Positions 29,803-29,825 of a DNA stretch of 29,825 nt are shown one piece after another; position 1 is the stretch's first letter; every line of letters begins with the position of its first letter. The notes below the pieces were generated by a model. The model was not told the origin of the DNA. It worked only from the letters and a program-made list of their open reading frames with translations, and made no database searches. Origin of the DNA: a virus; the IMG/VR virus record IMGVR_UViG_3300033984_000108, positions 1-29,825 of that record, one strand, 5' to 3'. Made by a program: the position numbers and the translations under genes.

Positions 29803-29825
29803 CCGTTAATTAATTTTAGCGGTTT
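29803..29825 (+). terminator. Intrinsic terminator, cut by window end
   Basis: CCGTTAA (29803-29809) pairs with TTAGCGG (29816-29822), with one T-G wobble, and at least three T follow before the window ends. It resembles the terminator at 1408-1436. It closes the late operon. Confidence 0.65.

Overview
This window reads as part of the genome of a tailed phage or prophage of the siphovirus type, from a host in the Bacteroidetes and most likely a Flavobacterium relative. Four things support this. The DNA is very AT-rich. Promoters carry the Bacteroidetes -7 element TAnnTTTG (1469, 5748, 6490, 9228, 10874, 16322). Shine-Dalgarno sites are almost absent. The lipoprotein and the tail proteins look like those of Flavobacteria phages. 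Every supported gene is on the + strand. No integrase, repressor, tRNA or host housekeeping gene is present, so lifestyle cannot be judged, and the window may be one part of a longer genome.

Layout. 1-1436: the C-terminus of a DNA methyltransferase, then a metallophosphoesterase with an N-terminal helix-turn-helix; each is followed by an intrinsic terminator. 1437-5739: replication block with a Prim-Pol/DUF3987 primase-helicase, a 257-bp cluster of eleven TGCGCA motifs beside an A/T tract (candidate origin), an SF2 helicase, a VRR-NUC nuclease and a small unknown. 5748-6449: a leader RNA followed by a free-standing GIY-YIG homing endonuclease. 6467-9222: a promoter driving about a dozen tiny genes, often linked by ATGA stop/start overlaps. 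They include two duplicated small-protein families, a protein with a DnaA domain-IV-like signature, a two-module Cys-rich protein, three micro membrane proteins and a lipoprotein. 9228-16267: packaging and head genes (TerS, TerL, portal, prohead protease, HK97-type major capsid), connectors and the major tail protein, ending in a terminator. 16322-28702: a new promoter, then tail genes (probable assembly chaperone, tape measure, baseplate proteins, a long fibre and receptor-binding modules). 28702-29825: lysis block (holin-like proteins, M15 peptidase), a last small gene and a terminator cut by the window end.

The most unusual signal is a pair of non-coding leaders at 1481-1570 and 5759-5841. 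Each starts just after a TAnnTTTG element and folds as a 5' hairpin, a 19-20 nt linker and a 38-nt terminator-like hairpin with a U-rich tail. In both, the loop of the first hairpin is complementary over 7 nt to the loop of the second. The complementary sequences are unrelated between the two copies, but the geometry is nearly identical. This is the pattern expected of a conserved kissing-loop RNA. One copy precedes the primase-helicase gene and the other precedes the homing endonuclease gene.
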